A stretch of DNA of 64,000 bases from an uncultured Kordia sp. (GTDB taxonomy: Bacteria > Bacteroidota > Bacteroidia > Flavobacteriales > Flavobacteriaceae): contig NZ_CANLEA010000008.1 in NCBI RefSeq assembly GCF_947489565.1, positions 124,001-188,000 on the forward strand. Reading direction: 5' to 3'. A model generated the notes under the pieces. It was not told where the DNA came from. It was given only the letters and a program-made list of their open reading frames with translations, and made no database searches. A program made the position numbers and the translations under genes. Positions 15,986-24,920 of this stretch are shown one piece after another (the stretch's first letter is position 1; every line of letters begins with the position of its first letter).

Positions 15986-16513
15986 ATGACAGCGAAAGAA
16001 AGAGTAACTTTTGATGCACTGATTGAGATTCCAAAAGGAAGCAGAAATAAATATGAATATGACTTTGATTTAAAGAAGATTCGATTCGATAGAATGTTGT
16101 TTTCTTCTATGATGTATCCTGGAGATTACGGTTTTATCCCAGAAACATTAGCATTGGATGGAGATCCATTAGATGTACTAGTTTTAGGAACAGAACCTAC
16201 GTTTCCAATGTGTGTAATGGAAGTAAAGCCAATTGGCGTATTCCACATGGCAGACGAAAAAGGGCCTGATGAAAAAATAGTATGTGTACCTGTAAGTGAC
16301 CCAATTTGGAACAGTTATGAAGATATCAAAGACTTAAATCCACATAGAATCAAAGAAATCACACACTTTTTCCAAGTATACAAAGACTTAGAGAAAAAGA
16401 AAGTTGATGTTGGTGGTTGGGGAAATGCCGAAGAAGCGTATGAAATTGTAGATAAATGTGTTGCGCGCTATGAAGCAAGTGAACACAAAACAAACGGCGA
16501 CTTCACGATATAA
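15986..16513 (+). CDS. ppa: soluble inorganic pyrophosphatase (family I)
   Basis: 175 residues, the usual size of a bacterial family I enzyme, hydrolysing PPi to two phosphates with Mg2+ in the cytoplasm. Seen: 'ALIEIPKGSRNKYEYD', the active-site signature 'LDGDPLDVLVLG' (metal-binding Asp), 'YPGDYGFIPETLALDGDP', and 'HFFQVYKDLEKKKVDVGGW'. The longer frame from 15932 overlaps the -7 box, so ATG 15986 is used. It is followed by a terminator and then the membrane pyrophosphatase gene, a pairing of two PPi-consuming enzymes. Confidence 0.95.
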   Translation: MTAKERVTFDALIEIPKGSRNKYEYDFDLKKIRFDRMLFSSMMYPGDYGFIPETLALDGDPLDVLVLGTEPTFPMCVMEVKPIGVFHMADEKGPDEKIVCVPVSDPIWNSYEDIKDLNPHRIKEITHFFQVYKDLEKKKVDVGGWGNAEEAYEIVDKCVARYEASEHKTNGDFTI

Positions 16514-16537
16514 TAAAAATATTATATCATAAAACTT

Positions 16538-16576
16538 AAAAAAGCCTTCGAAATCGATTTAGAAGGTTTTTTTTTA
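16538..16576 (+). terminator. terminator after ppa
   Basis: AAAAAAGCCTTC / GAAGGTTTTTTTTT imperfect stem with long T run. Confidence 0.8.
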
Positions 16577-16629
16577 TGCTTGATTTTGTTACATTTACGC
16601 CGCTAAATAACAAATCAAACCAAATATAT

Positions 16630-18924
16630 ATGGAATCAATGATGATTTACATGCCAATAGCAGCAGCAGCGCTAGGCTTAATCTACATGCTTATCAAAAA
16701 GTCTTGGGTAATGAAACAAGACGCAGGCGACGGGAAAATGAAAGAAATCTCGGATCATATCTACGAAGGAGCTTTAGCTTTCTTAAACGCAGAATATCGC
16801 CTGTTAGCAGTATTTGTAATTATTGTAAGTGTTGCACTTGCAGGAGTTTCATTTATTGTACCAACAACGCATTGGATGATTGTAGTTGCATTTATCTTCG
16901 GAGCAGTATTTTCAGCATACGCAGGAAATATTGGAATGAAAATCGCTACCAAAACAAATGTAAGAACAACACAAGCAGCACGTACAAGCTTACCAAATGC
17001 TTTGAAAATATCATTTGGCGGAGGAACGGTTATGGGACTTGGAGTCGCTGGATTAGCGGTTTTAGGATTAACAGCATTCTTCCTAATCTTCTTCCACTAC
17101 TTTATGGGTGGAGTATGGACAAATACGGATGACATGACTGTTGTGTTAGAAACATTAGCAGGATTCTCTTTAGGAGCTGAATCTATTGCATTATTTGCAC
17201 GTGTTGGTGGAGGAATCTACACAAAAGCAGCAGATGTTGGAGCCGATTTAGTTGGTAAAGTAGAAGCTGGAATTCCAGAAGATGATCCACGTAACCCAGC
17301 AACAATTGCTGATAACGTAGGAGATAATGTTGGTGACGTAGCTGGAATGGGAGCTGATTTATTTGGTTCGTATGTAGCAACAGTACTAGCAGCAATGGTA
17401 CTAGGAAACTATATCATTAAAGATATGGGCGGAAGCGTTGAAGGATTTGGCGGAATCGGACCTGTATTATTACCAGTAGTGATTGCAGGTGCCGGAATTA
17501 TCATTTCGATCATCGGAACCATGTTAGTGAAAATTAAAAATAACGAAGCAAAAGAAGCACAAGTTATGGGTGCATTGAATGTCGGAAACTGGACATCAAT
17601 TGTATTAGTAGCAGTTGCTTGTTTCGGATTGATTACATATATGTTACCAGAACAAATTTCAATGAAATTCTTCGGAGAAAATAATGGAAACCCAATTACA
17701 ATTGCATCTATTCGAGTATTCTATGCTACGTTAGTTGGATTGTTTGTAGGTGGAGTTATTTCTGCAGTAACAGAATATTACACAGGATTAGGTAAAAAAC
17801 CAATCTTAGAAATTGTACAAAAATCAAGTACAGGAGCTGGAACAAATATTATTGCAGGTTTAGCAACTGGAATGATTTCTACATTCTCGTCTGTATTATT
17901 ATTTGCAGCAGCAATTTGGGCATCGTATGCATTTGCAGGATTCTACGGAGTAGCAATGGCTGCTTCTGCTATGATGGCAACAACAGCGATGCAGTTAGCA
18001 ATTGATGCTTTCGGACCTATTGCAGATAATGCAGGAGGAATTGCAGAAATGAGCGAACAAGAACCAATTGTAAGAGAACGTACTGATATCTTAGATTCAG
18101 TAGGAAATACAACAGCAGCAACAGGAAAAGGATTTGCTATTGCTTCTGCTGCTTTAACATCGTTGGCATTATTTGCTGCGTATGTAACCTTTACAGGAAT
18201 TGACGGAATTAATATTTTCAAAGCACCTGTATTAGCTATGTTATTTGTAGGTGGAATGGTGCCTGTAGTATTCTCTGCATTGGCAATGAATGCAGTAGGA
18301 AAAGCTGCGATGGAAATGGTATACGAAGTACGTCGTCAGTTCAAAGAGATTCCAGGAATTATGGAAGGTACTGGGAAACCAGAATATGACAAATGTGTGG
18401 CAATTTCTACAAAAGCATCTTTAAAAGAAATGATGTTACCAGGATTATTAACGATCGGATTCCCATTAGCCATTGCTTTTGTTCCATTAGCATTCGGAAT
18501 GGATCATTTAGCGATCGCAGAAATGTTAGGTGGATATATGGCAGGAGTTACCGTAAGTGGTGTACTTTGGGCAATTTTCCAAAACAATGCTGGTGGAGCT
18601 TGGGACAACGCTAAAAAATCTTTTGAAGCTGGAGTTGAAATCAACGGTGAAATGACATATAAAGGTTCTGACGCTCACAAAGCAGCTGTAACTGGTGATA
18701 CTGTTGGAGATCCATTCAAAGATACTTCAGGGCCATCAATGAACATCTTAATCAAATTAACATGTTTAATCGGATTGGTAATTGCGCCAATCTTAGGAGG
18801 ACATTCAAATGAAACAGCTACTGCTGAAGAAGTTGATAAAAATGTAATTCAAGTAAATGTTCAAGAAGCAAATGAAGCTGAGGTTGCATTGAATGTAATT
18901 ACAATGAAAGAAGAAAATTTATAA
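16630..18924 (+). CDS. hppA: membrane-bound ion-pumping pyrophosphatase
   Basis: 764 residues, about 16 transmembrane helices. It couples PPi hydrolysis to H+ (or Na+) export across the cytoplasmic membrane. Seen: the substrate-site block 'GGGIYTKAADVGADLVGK' with 'EDDPRNPATIADNVGDNVGD', and 'DNAGGIAEMS'. In 'GNTTAATGKGFAIASAAL' the residue that is Lys in K+-independent enzymes is Ala, so a K+-dependent enzyme is predicted (established subfamily rule). Whether it moves H+, Na+ or both cannot be settled by eye. Start ATG 16630 gives 'MESMMIYMPIAAAALGL', a proper first helix; the 18 upstream codons are not needed. The C-terminus carries an acidic soluble tail after the last helix. Confidence 0.93.
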   Translation: MESMMIYMPIAAAALGLIYMLIKKSWVMKQDAGDGKMKEISDHIYEGALAFLNAEYRLLAVFVIIVSVALAGVSFIVPTTHWMIVVAFIFGAVFSAYAGNIGMKIATKTNVRTTQAARTSLPNALKISFGGGTVMGLGVAGLAVLGLTAFFLIFFHYFMGGVWTNTDDMTVVLETLAGFSLGAESIALFARVGGGIYTKAADVGADLVGKVEAGIPEDDPRNPATIADNVGDNVGDVAGMGADLFGSYVATVLAAMVLGNYIIKDMGGSVEGFGGIGPVLLPVVIAGAGIIISIIGTMLVKIKNNEAKEAQVMGALNVGNWTSIVLVAVACFGLITYMLPEQISMKFFGENNGNPITIASIRVFYATLVGLFVGGVISAVTEYYTGLGKKPILEIVQKSSTGAGTNIIAGLATGMISTFSSVLLFAAAIWASYAFAGFYGVAMAASAMMATTAMQLAIDAFGPIADNAGGIAEMSEQEPIVRERTDILDSVGNTTAATGKGFAIASAALTSLALFAAYVTFTGIDGINIFKAPVLAMLFVGGMVPVVFSALAMNAVGKAAMEMVYEVRRQFKEIPGIMEGTGKPEYDKCVAISTKASLKEMMLPGLLTIGFPLAIAFVPLAFGMDHLAIAEMLGGYMAGVTVSGVLWAIFQNNAGGAWDNAKKSFEAGVEINGEMTYKGSDAHKAAVTGDTVGDPFKDTSGPSMNILIKLTCLIGLVIAPILGGHSNETATAEEVDKNVIQVNVQEANEAEVALNVITMKEENL

Positions 18925-18946
18925 AAACCGACTTTTTATATTTTTT

Positions 18947-18978
18947 AAGAGCCGTAATCGTTTGATTGCGGCTTTTTT
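18947..18978 (+). terminator. terminator after hppA
   Basis: Stem AGCCGTAATC / GATTGCGGCT followed by six T. Confidence 0.85.
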
Positions 18979-19001
18979 AATGATATGAATTTAGTTGAGA
19001 T

Positions 19002-19484
19002 TTACACTGTATATACATAAAACGTAAACCAAAATGCTTCTTTCGATTTAAATTCAATCACTTGATCCGCATTCCACGCAGGAATGTCAAAATCATGTGT
19101 AACGACTCTGGTGCCTTTGGGCAATTCATTTTCGAGTTTTAAAGATAACTTTCCTAAAGAATCGCGTGTTAAATATAAAATGAGTGCAGTTGCTTCAGAA
19201 ACAGCTGCTTTCAAAAAATCTGTTTCTATAATTTCAATACGATCTGTAAGTCCTGCAGCAGCAATATTTTTTTTAGCAGCTTCCAAGGCTTTGGGCAAAA
19301 TTTCATAACCAATACAGCGAATATCAGCGAGTTTTGCGGCCGCAATTAATGTTCTGGCATCACCACAACCTAAATCGATCAAAGTATCGCCATCTTGCAA
19401 GTTGAGAAGTTTTAGTTTTTCTTGAACCACTTCTTCAATAGTTACCAAATACGGTTCATCGAGTCGGATAGGGAAATTTTTCAA
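19002..19484 (-). CDS. class I SAM-dependent methyltransferase
   Basis: 160 residues with the Rossmann motif I 'TLIDLGCGDARTLIAAA' at ~34-50, the acidic ribose-binding end of strand 2 ('IGYEILPKALEAA') and 'IETDFLKA'. The late segment 'LPKGTRVVTHDFDIPAW' is reminiscent of the small FAM173-like lysine methyltransferases, but the substrate is unknown. Its start is 14 bp after the end of the 829-residue gene on the same strand, so they are likely cotranscribed. Confidence 0.8.
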   Translation of the reverse strand: MKNFPIRLDEPYLVTIEEVVQEKLKLLNLQDGDTLIDLGCGDARTLIAAAKLADIRCIGYEILPKALEAAKKNIAAAGLTDRIEIIETDFLKAAVSEATALILYLTRDSLGKLSLKLENELPKGTRVVTHDFDIPAWNADQVIEFKSKEAFWFTFYVYTV

Positions 19485-19497
19485 AGGAATACAGTTT

Positions 19498-21987
19498 TTA
19501 AGAGGAATGTAATTGTTGTTTTAAGGCTTCAAAGGTGTCAGATAAGTAAAAGCTGCACATACTTTTCAAACGAATGATTAGTTCTTGGTGAATGAATTCG
19601 TCTTCCGTGTTTGTTTGCGCTAGAAATGCCTGCACACCATGTTCCTGAATAAAAGGATGATAGTCTTCATAAAATTTAGTACCAACCAGCAAACCTTTTG
19701 TAGCAGCTTTTAAATCATCACAGAAAAGGAGTGCGACTTTATCCGCGACAATTTCCATCAAACGAGAAGTAATCAATAAGTTTTCAGAACTATCTGCATT
19801 TGCAGTTTTTTTACCAAACGGATTCAAATTATACCTTTCGCTAATTTCCTTAATTTCTTTTCCTTTTTCGGCAACACTGGCTACCTGTTCTACACGTTGC
19901 AGAATGTTTCCGTATTTTTCTACATTAGATACATTCCCGAAAACAGTACCAATATTTCCAGCAAACGGTAGTACGGTTAATAGCATATTTACCAAACTAA
20001 ATCCTTTATCGGTAGCGCCGCGCCAAACATCGGTTGCTGTAATTTTTGAATGCTCAAAATAGATATGTGCCAATTCGATCGTTATCAAAAACACCAATGC
20101 ATTAGGTTCTAAATAACGAATGCTTTTTGGATTTAAAAAGTCATTTCCAACAAGTAAAAAATCGGGTTTTCCTTCAACACCAATAACAGCATTAGCATAT
20201 GTTCCACGACCAATATAGCATTCCGGAATCTCCATTTGAAGTGCATTGCAAATTGCAGTAATCCGTTGTGAAATTTCAGGATAATTGTCTGTATGTAAAC
20301 GATCTGAAAAAGAAATTACAGCTTCGTAATCTGGCGGATTTAAAGCAGCGATAAAATTGTTCAAAGAATCAAAAAAACCTTTGGCTTCTTTAAAGCAACT
20401 TGGAACGACTTCTTGTAAAATTTCCTTTTTTTCTATAGGTTGATATGAGTTTTCATGAAGAGAAGCTTCAATTGTAAATGTTTCCGTATTTAAAATATCT
20501 TGTATGATTTCCGCTTTTTGCTGATGATTTTCAAATGTGGCCAATGCTTCAATCCTAGTCGCGACTAAAGGTTGTAACTCCGCCAATTGATGAATGGTCT
20601 CAGAAACATCTTCTTGCAATTCTGGTTGAATCTGTAAAATAGCTTCTAAAATAGCTACTTTCAATTGTCGTCCGCCTTCACCTTTAAAAATATTCGTAGT
20701 TTTTGTTGGCAACAAATCGGTGATACTATCATCTGGAAGTGATTGATAAATGGTTCTATACAAAGAAATCGCATCCGAAAATCTGGAAGCATTGGTCAAA
20801 TGTTTGGCAAAATTCAAATTGAACTCAAACACCAATTCGGCATTCTTTTCTCGCTCAATAAACAATTTGTATACATATTCGTGAAACGCAATGGTATGCG
20901 TCGCAATTTCCTTTTGTTGAAATGGTTGTAAAATCGCCAACAGCTTTTGTTGTTCTGCGAACGGAAGTTGCCAATCTTTCACAATACAAATTAAATTGTC
21001 ACCAAAAATTTCATGAACAGGAACATGTTTTGCGAATACTTTTAATAAAGATTCTTCTTGCTCGGGAACCACTTTCAAGCGTTTTAAATGCGGAATTAAA
21101 GCAGCTTTGAGTTCGTTCAATAACAAATCGGAAGTAGTGCTTTGCAATTCAAATAGGCTAGCAGCTAACGCTAAATGACTTGTTTTCTTGTGATACTTCT
21201 TAGCTAAAACATCCGCAAAAACACTGAAACGATTTCCGTTGGTGGTAATGACAGGCAACAATTGCATATATAAAGAATCGTTCATGAATTCGGTATAAAA
21301 CGATACGTTTTCGCTAGTAATTAAATCTTTTCCTGTTCTTTCTTGAATGGAAATGTGTTCGCTAGAAATAGATACTAAAAAGAAATTGTGTGCTGTATCT
21401 TTTCCAATCAAAAAAGTACGATCTGATGTTAATATAAAATACCAAACAGCATTTTTAGGATACGTTTCAGAAGTATCCAATTTGACTTCACTGACGCCCA
21501 AAATACTCAAAACACATTCTTTCTCTTGCAATTGATGAAAGATGAAATTCTGCGTTTCCAAATCTACGGAAGTGACAAAAGGAAGTTGTTCTTCATTTTT
21601 CAGCGCAAACAAATGATCGTTTTGTAACGTCAATAAATATGTTTGCAGTTGTTTAAAAAATGCCTGTTTTTGTACATCAAAATTCGCTTCTTTTTTAGTT
21701 TCTTGATACGAAGAAAGATCAATTTCAACCTGTTCGGCGAGCACATATACAATGTTTTCATTCTTTAGAAATTGCAAACGCGTAGCTCTTAGGATTTCAT
21801 TTTTCGCAACATTTTCAATATCGATATCAACTGTAAATCCATTGGAAATTCTTTTAAACATCAATTCTTTCTTATAAAAAGAGCGCAATTCATTTTGTAG
21901 ATCATACACAGAAAAATTGGGATGTAAATACAGTTTTGCAATTGCTTTTTTATGATTGTCAGTAAATCCTTTTAAAAAGTTGAGCAT
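19498..21987 (-). CDS. large protein with degenerate M48-like metallopeptidase region
   Basis: 829 residues, no signal peptide. The N-terminal ~560 residues are alpha-rich and unrecognised. At ~600-760 there is an M48-like pattern: 'LVFLITIELAHIYFEHSKI' stands where HExxH is expected, with the first His replaced by Ile but Glu and the second His kept, and 'LMEIVADKVALLF' resembles the third-ligand E-x-x-AD motif. A central 'MLLTVLPFAGNIGTVFGNV' is hydrophobic. With one metal ligand missing, peptidase activity is doubtful. It lies upstream of, and close to, the methyltransferase gene. Confidence 0.7.
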   Translation of the reverse strand: MLNFLKGFTDNHKKAIAKLYLHPNFSVYDLQNELRSFYKKELMFKRISNGFTVDIDIENVAKNEILRATRLQFLKNENIVYVLAEQVEIDLSSYQETKKEANFDVQKQAFFKQLQTYLLTLQNDHLFALKNEEQLPFVTSVDLETQNFIFHQLQEKECVLSILGVSEVKLDTSETYPKNAVWYFILTSDRTFLIGKDTAHNFFLVSISSEHISIQERTGKDLITSENVSFYTEFMNDSLYMQLLPVITTNGNRFSVFADVLAKKYHKKTSHLALAASLFELQSTTSDLLLNELKAALIPHLKRLKVVPEQEESLLKVFAKHVPVHEIFGDNLICIVKDWQLPFAEQQKLLAILQPFQQKEIATHTIAFHEYVYKLFIEREKNAELVFEFNLNFAKHLTNASRFSDAISLYRTIYQSLPDDSITDLLPTKTTNIFKGEGGRQLKVAILEAILQIQPELQEDVSETIHQLAELQPLVATRIEALATFENHQQKAEIIQDILNTETFTIEASLHENSYQPIEKKEILQEVVPSCFKEAKGFFDSLNNFIAALNPPDYEAVISFSDRLHTDNYPEISQRITAICNALQMEIPECYIGRGTYANAVIGVEGKPDFLLVGNDFLNPKSIRYLEPNALVFLITIELAHIYFEHSKITATDVWRGATDKGFSLVNMLLTVLPFAGNIGTVFGNVSNVEKYGNILQRVEQVASVAEKGKEIKEISERYNLNPFGKKTANADSSENLLITSRLMEIVADKVALLFCDDLKAATKGLLVGTKFYEDYHPFIQEHGVQAFLAQTNTEDEFIHQELIIRLKSMCSFYLSDTFEALKQQLHSS

Positions 21988-22143
21988 AGCAATAACGAAT
22001 GATTTTTGAGAAAATTAAACAATTTTAGTCAAAAAACAGCTTTTTTTCATGTATGTGCGTATATATCTTATGGCGAAACCCAAAACATGCTGTTTTTTAA
22101 ATAGTTACCTTATATGTGTCTATTAATCATAAAATATTACACC

Positions 22144-22392
22144 ATGAAAAAAAAGAAATTGAATTCAAAATTGACATTAGGGAAAATGGATGTTTCTAAT
22201 TTATCAAACATTCGTGGAGGTTACTATCCTCCATTTGAAACTGAGGACAATGGCTGTAATGGCGGAAGTGGTGGTGGAAGTGGCGGAACCTATTCCAATA
22301 ATTGTAGCGGACAAACGTGCGGAAATTGCATCACCGATGCACATCCACTTTCGGATCCTTTACACTGTAGAACTTGTCATACAGGTTGTTAG
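22144..22392 (+). CDS. GG-leader, Gly/Cys-rich precursor peptide 8 (orphan)
   Basis: 82 residues from ATG 22144 (an upstream in-frame ATG at 22114 adds ten hydrophobic residues and is less leader-like). Leader 'MKKKKLNSKLTLGKMDVSNL' ending 'NIRGG'. The core has seven Cys, a Gly/Ser-rich 'CNGGSGGGSGGTYSNNC' run and a His/Cys-rich end 'HCRTCHTGC', which could also bind metal. No regulator or modification gene is adjacent. It stands alone ~8 kb from the main precursor block. Confidence 0.7.
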   Translation: MKKKKLNSKLTLGKMDVSNLSNIRGGYYPPFETEDNGCNGGSGGGSGGTYSNNCSGQTCGNCITDAHPLSDPLHCRTCHTGC

Positions 22393-22414
22393 GGGAGTAA
22401 AAAAGCTATTTGGA

Positions 22415-22600
22415 AAATATGATTTGTCATTCTGAATTTATTTCAAAATCTCGTTGTAGCTTATACAATTATTATGAGAAACTAAGCTTGACTCAGTTTG
22501 ATGAAATTCTAATTTTTGAATATGTCAAATCGAGCGCAGTCGAGATTCATTTGAAGTTCTAAGACTTCTCTACTGCGCTCGAAGTGACAAAAAGTGTATA
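22415..22600. repeat. intergenic inverted-repeat element
   Basis: Long imperfect inverted repeat with arms 22522-22545 and 22567-22588 around CGAGCGCAGTCGAGA / TCTCTACTGCGCTCG. It looks like the short dispersed intergenic elements common in Flavobacteriia; copy number cannot be judged from one window. It may also terminate transcripts from both sides. Confidence 0.5.
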
Positions 22601-22632
22601 ATATTATATGTAATTTTTAAGAAGCGTATTCC

Positions 22633-23247
22633 TTAAAATAATCCGTGAATTTCTGCATCAATTTTGTTGATGACACTTCCTAAATCCTCAGGATTGTCTA
22701 CAAAATCCAAATTATCAACGTCAATTACCAATAATTTTCCTTGTGAGTATTTGGAAATCCAAGCTTCGTAACGTTCGTTTAATCGACTCAAATAATCAAT
22801 ACTTATTGAGTTTTCATAATCGCGTCCACGTTTGTGAATTTGAGCTACCAACGTAGAAATGTCGGCGCGTAAATAAATCAATAAATCTGGCGCGTCTACC
22901 AACTTTTGCATCAATTCAAATAAAGATTGGTAATTTTCGTAATCGCGATTTGTCATCAATCCCATAGCATGAAGATTGGGTGCAAAAATATGTGCATCTT
23001 CATAAATGGTACGATCTTGAATGATCTTTTTTCCGCTTTCGCGAATTTGTAAAACCTGTCTAAAACGGCTATTTAAAAAATAAATCTGAAGGTTAAAACT
23101 CCAGCGTTCCATTTGCGTGTAAAAGTCGTCCAAATACGGATTGTCCACAACATCTTCAAAATGCGGTTCCCACTTATAATGTTTCGCTAATAATTTTGTT
23201 AAAGTTGTTTTTCCTGCGCCAATGTTTCCTGCAATTGCAACGTGCAT
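22633..23247 (-). CDS. deoxynucleoside kinase
   Basis: 204 residues of the dCK/dGK family: P-loop 'IAGNIGAGKTTLTKLLAKHY' at the N-terminus, the substrate-site 'QDRTIYEDAHIFA' (E-R-S/D-R-type motif) and the lid 'QIHKRGRDYENSIS'. It phosphorylates deoxynucleosides in the salvage pathway in the cytoplasm. Base specificity (dA/dG versus dC) is not resolved. Downstream gene order with the exported protein at 23325 suggests no functional link. Confidence 0.88.
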   Translation of the reverse strand: MHVAIAGNIGAGKTTLTKLLAKHYKWEPHFEDVVDNPYLDDFYTQMERWSFNLQIYFLNSRFRQVLQIRESGKKIIQDRTIYEDAHIFAPNLHAMGLMTNRDYENYQSLFELMQKLVDAPDLLIYLRADISTLVAQIHKRGRDYENSISIDYLSRLNERYEAWISKYSQGKLLVIDVDNLDFVDNPEDLGSVINKIDAEIHGLF

Positions 23248-23324
23248 GTGATTCTGTAATTAGGTGTTTGCTTAAAATCGGACTATTGGATTTTATAATC
23301 GATTCTAAAAAATATTCGTTCTAT

Positions 23325-24116
23325 TTATTCTTTTGTTGGTTTTTTGAGTTGGAATTGATATAAAATAACTCCGTCGTAAATATACAAGATATCATCGTGA
23401 AGCGAAAACTGTTTTATAGCAATTCTGTCAGAAGGTAAATTTATAAGATAAACTTCGTCGTTACTCGTAAAATATAGCTGTTTATCCTTTAAAAAAATCA
23501 CTTCTTCATTCGTCATGTCAAAATCTGTTGCGCCTACCAATGGTTTTTGCGAGAGTAAACTTCCGTAGATATTATACAGATATATGTTCGTTTCTGTCAG
23601 TACGCGGCAAAAATTGTAATTGCTTTTGAGTGTGATAAATTTTTCTGGAATTGGTAAATTTTGAACAGGCGTTTTTTCTTGAACGTAATTAAATACTTCC
23701 AACTGTTGTGTATTGGTGTCAAAAATCCATAAATTCCGATCGTTCGCAGTGGTTGCTGCTGCTAAATTCTTAAAGTCGGCACTCACATTGAAATCCATAC
23801 GTCTGATTTCATTTAGCGTATTATCTAACACAATCACGGTATTAAAATCTTCGTAAAACAAGGTGATTTTGAGTGGATTTAAAATATCTACAGAAGTAAT
23901 TTTACCCAATTGCAGATTGTTGTATTGCCATTCTTTTTTGTCTTTTCTTTTGATCAGAATATTATTTTGGATGACGTAAGAAGCACCAAAATTATCCATC
24001 GCTACAAAACGATCGACAGCCAAGCTATCTTGATGTTGCAAGGTTGCTGTAATGGTTTTTTGTCCAAACGCACACAGCGAACAACATAGGAATACGGAAA
24101 GAATGAGCGATTTCAT
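23325..24116 (-). CDS. exported protein of unknown function, beta-propeller-like
   Basis: 263 residues from ATG 24116, which gives a clean signal peptide 'MKSLILSVFLCCSLCAFGQ'; the longer frame adds 22 residues that spoil it. The mature part is strand-rich with short repeating hydrophobic/acidic elements ('LWIFDTNTQQLEVFNY', 'NIYLYNIYGSLLSQKP', 'LYIYDGVILYQFQLKK'), as in WD/NHL-like propellers. No catalytic motif is seen. It lies 77 bp upstream of the kinase gene. Confidence 0.7.
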   Translation of the reverse strand: MKSLILSVFLCCSLCAFGQKTITATLQHQDSLAVDRFVAMDNFGASYVIQNNILIKRKDKKEWQYNNLQLGKITSVDILNPLKITLFYEDFNTVIVLDNTLNEIRRMDFNVSADFKNLAAATTANDRNLWIFDTNTQQLEVFNYVQEKTPVQNLPIPEKFITLKSNYNFCRVLTETNIYLYNIYGSLLSQKPLVGATDFDMTNEEVIFLKDKQLYFTSNDEVYLINLPSDRIAIKQFSLHDDILYIYDGVILYQFQLKKPTKE

Positions 24117-24737
24117 GATTGGCAAATTACAAAAAATGCGCCATAGTTGATGAAACAATTTTTTTATGCCTGAATGTGGCAATCTGTTTCTTTAGTCATA
24201 AACTGTTTAGTTTGAAGATTTAATTGTGTAAGAAAGATCATTTGTGGATATATTTATGAATGAGTAATTAAGCATTATGTATTTGTGAATTCGTGATAAA
24301 AGAAGTGTGGAAAAAGGCTTTTTAGTAGTAAATATTTAACCACGAATTCACGAATATTTTAAAGAGTTTTTGCCAAGTAGATTTCGATACAAAATTCTTG
24401 CAGAATTTCACTCAATCTGACGTTTAGCGTTTCAAGTTCTATTTCAACTTCAAAAGTCGTCACTTCGAGTGGTTTTCGTAATGAAATGAAGAAAATTATA
24501 TCGAGAAGTACTTATGAATTTGTAAAGTGGATTCCTGCCTGCGCAGGAATGACATAAGGATTAATTAGAAATTCGTGGCAATCTGTTTATCAAGAAACAG
24601 ATTACTTCATCATACTTCTTCGTAATGACGTTTCAAAAAAGTTCTAAATATGTCTAAAATCAAACATTTCTCGATACAATTTTTTACAAAAATCACTCGA
24701 AAAGACGTTTTGAGGCTATAATTTTATTCAATAACAT
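24117..24737. other. gene-free stretch with dispersed repeat fragments
   Basis: No credible ORF. It contains an inverted repeat (ATTCCTGCCTGCGCAGGAAT, 24532-24551) and fragments such as TCACTTCGAGTGG of the type scattered between flavobacterial genes. Confidence 0.5.
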
Positions 24738-24900
24738 CTAAAAGCATAGCAAGTCTAAGAGAGAAACAAGTCTAAGAACAAAGCAAGTCTAAGAGAGAAA
24801 CAAGTCTAAGAACAAAGTAAGTCTAAGAGTGAAACAAATCTAAGAGCATAGCAAGTCTAAGAGTAAAACAAGTCTAACAATCTAAAAGCAAAGCAAGTCT
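24738..24900. repeat. 17-bp tandem repeat
   Basis: About nine units of a degenerate 17-mer, CAAGTCTAAGAGAGAAA, alternating with CAAGTCTAAGAACAAAG; later units decay. It ends 20 bp before the stop codon of the response-regulator gene, in its 3' untranslated region. Confidence 0.85.
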
Positions 24901-24920
24901 AGAAATCTAACCATCTAAAA

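Noticed and set aside
16704-17132. Plus-strand 142-residue ORF inside hppA
   Set aside because: Shadow frame of the membrane pyrophosphatase with implausible basic/Cys-rich composition.
22415-22600. Insertion sequence or MITE remnant
   Set aside because: Only an inverted repeat is visible; no transposase and no target duplication could be recognised.
24738-24900. Possible CRISPR array
   Set aside because: Units are contiguous and degenerate, without unique spacers, and no cas gene is near.
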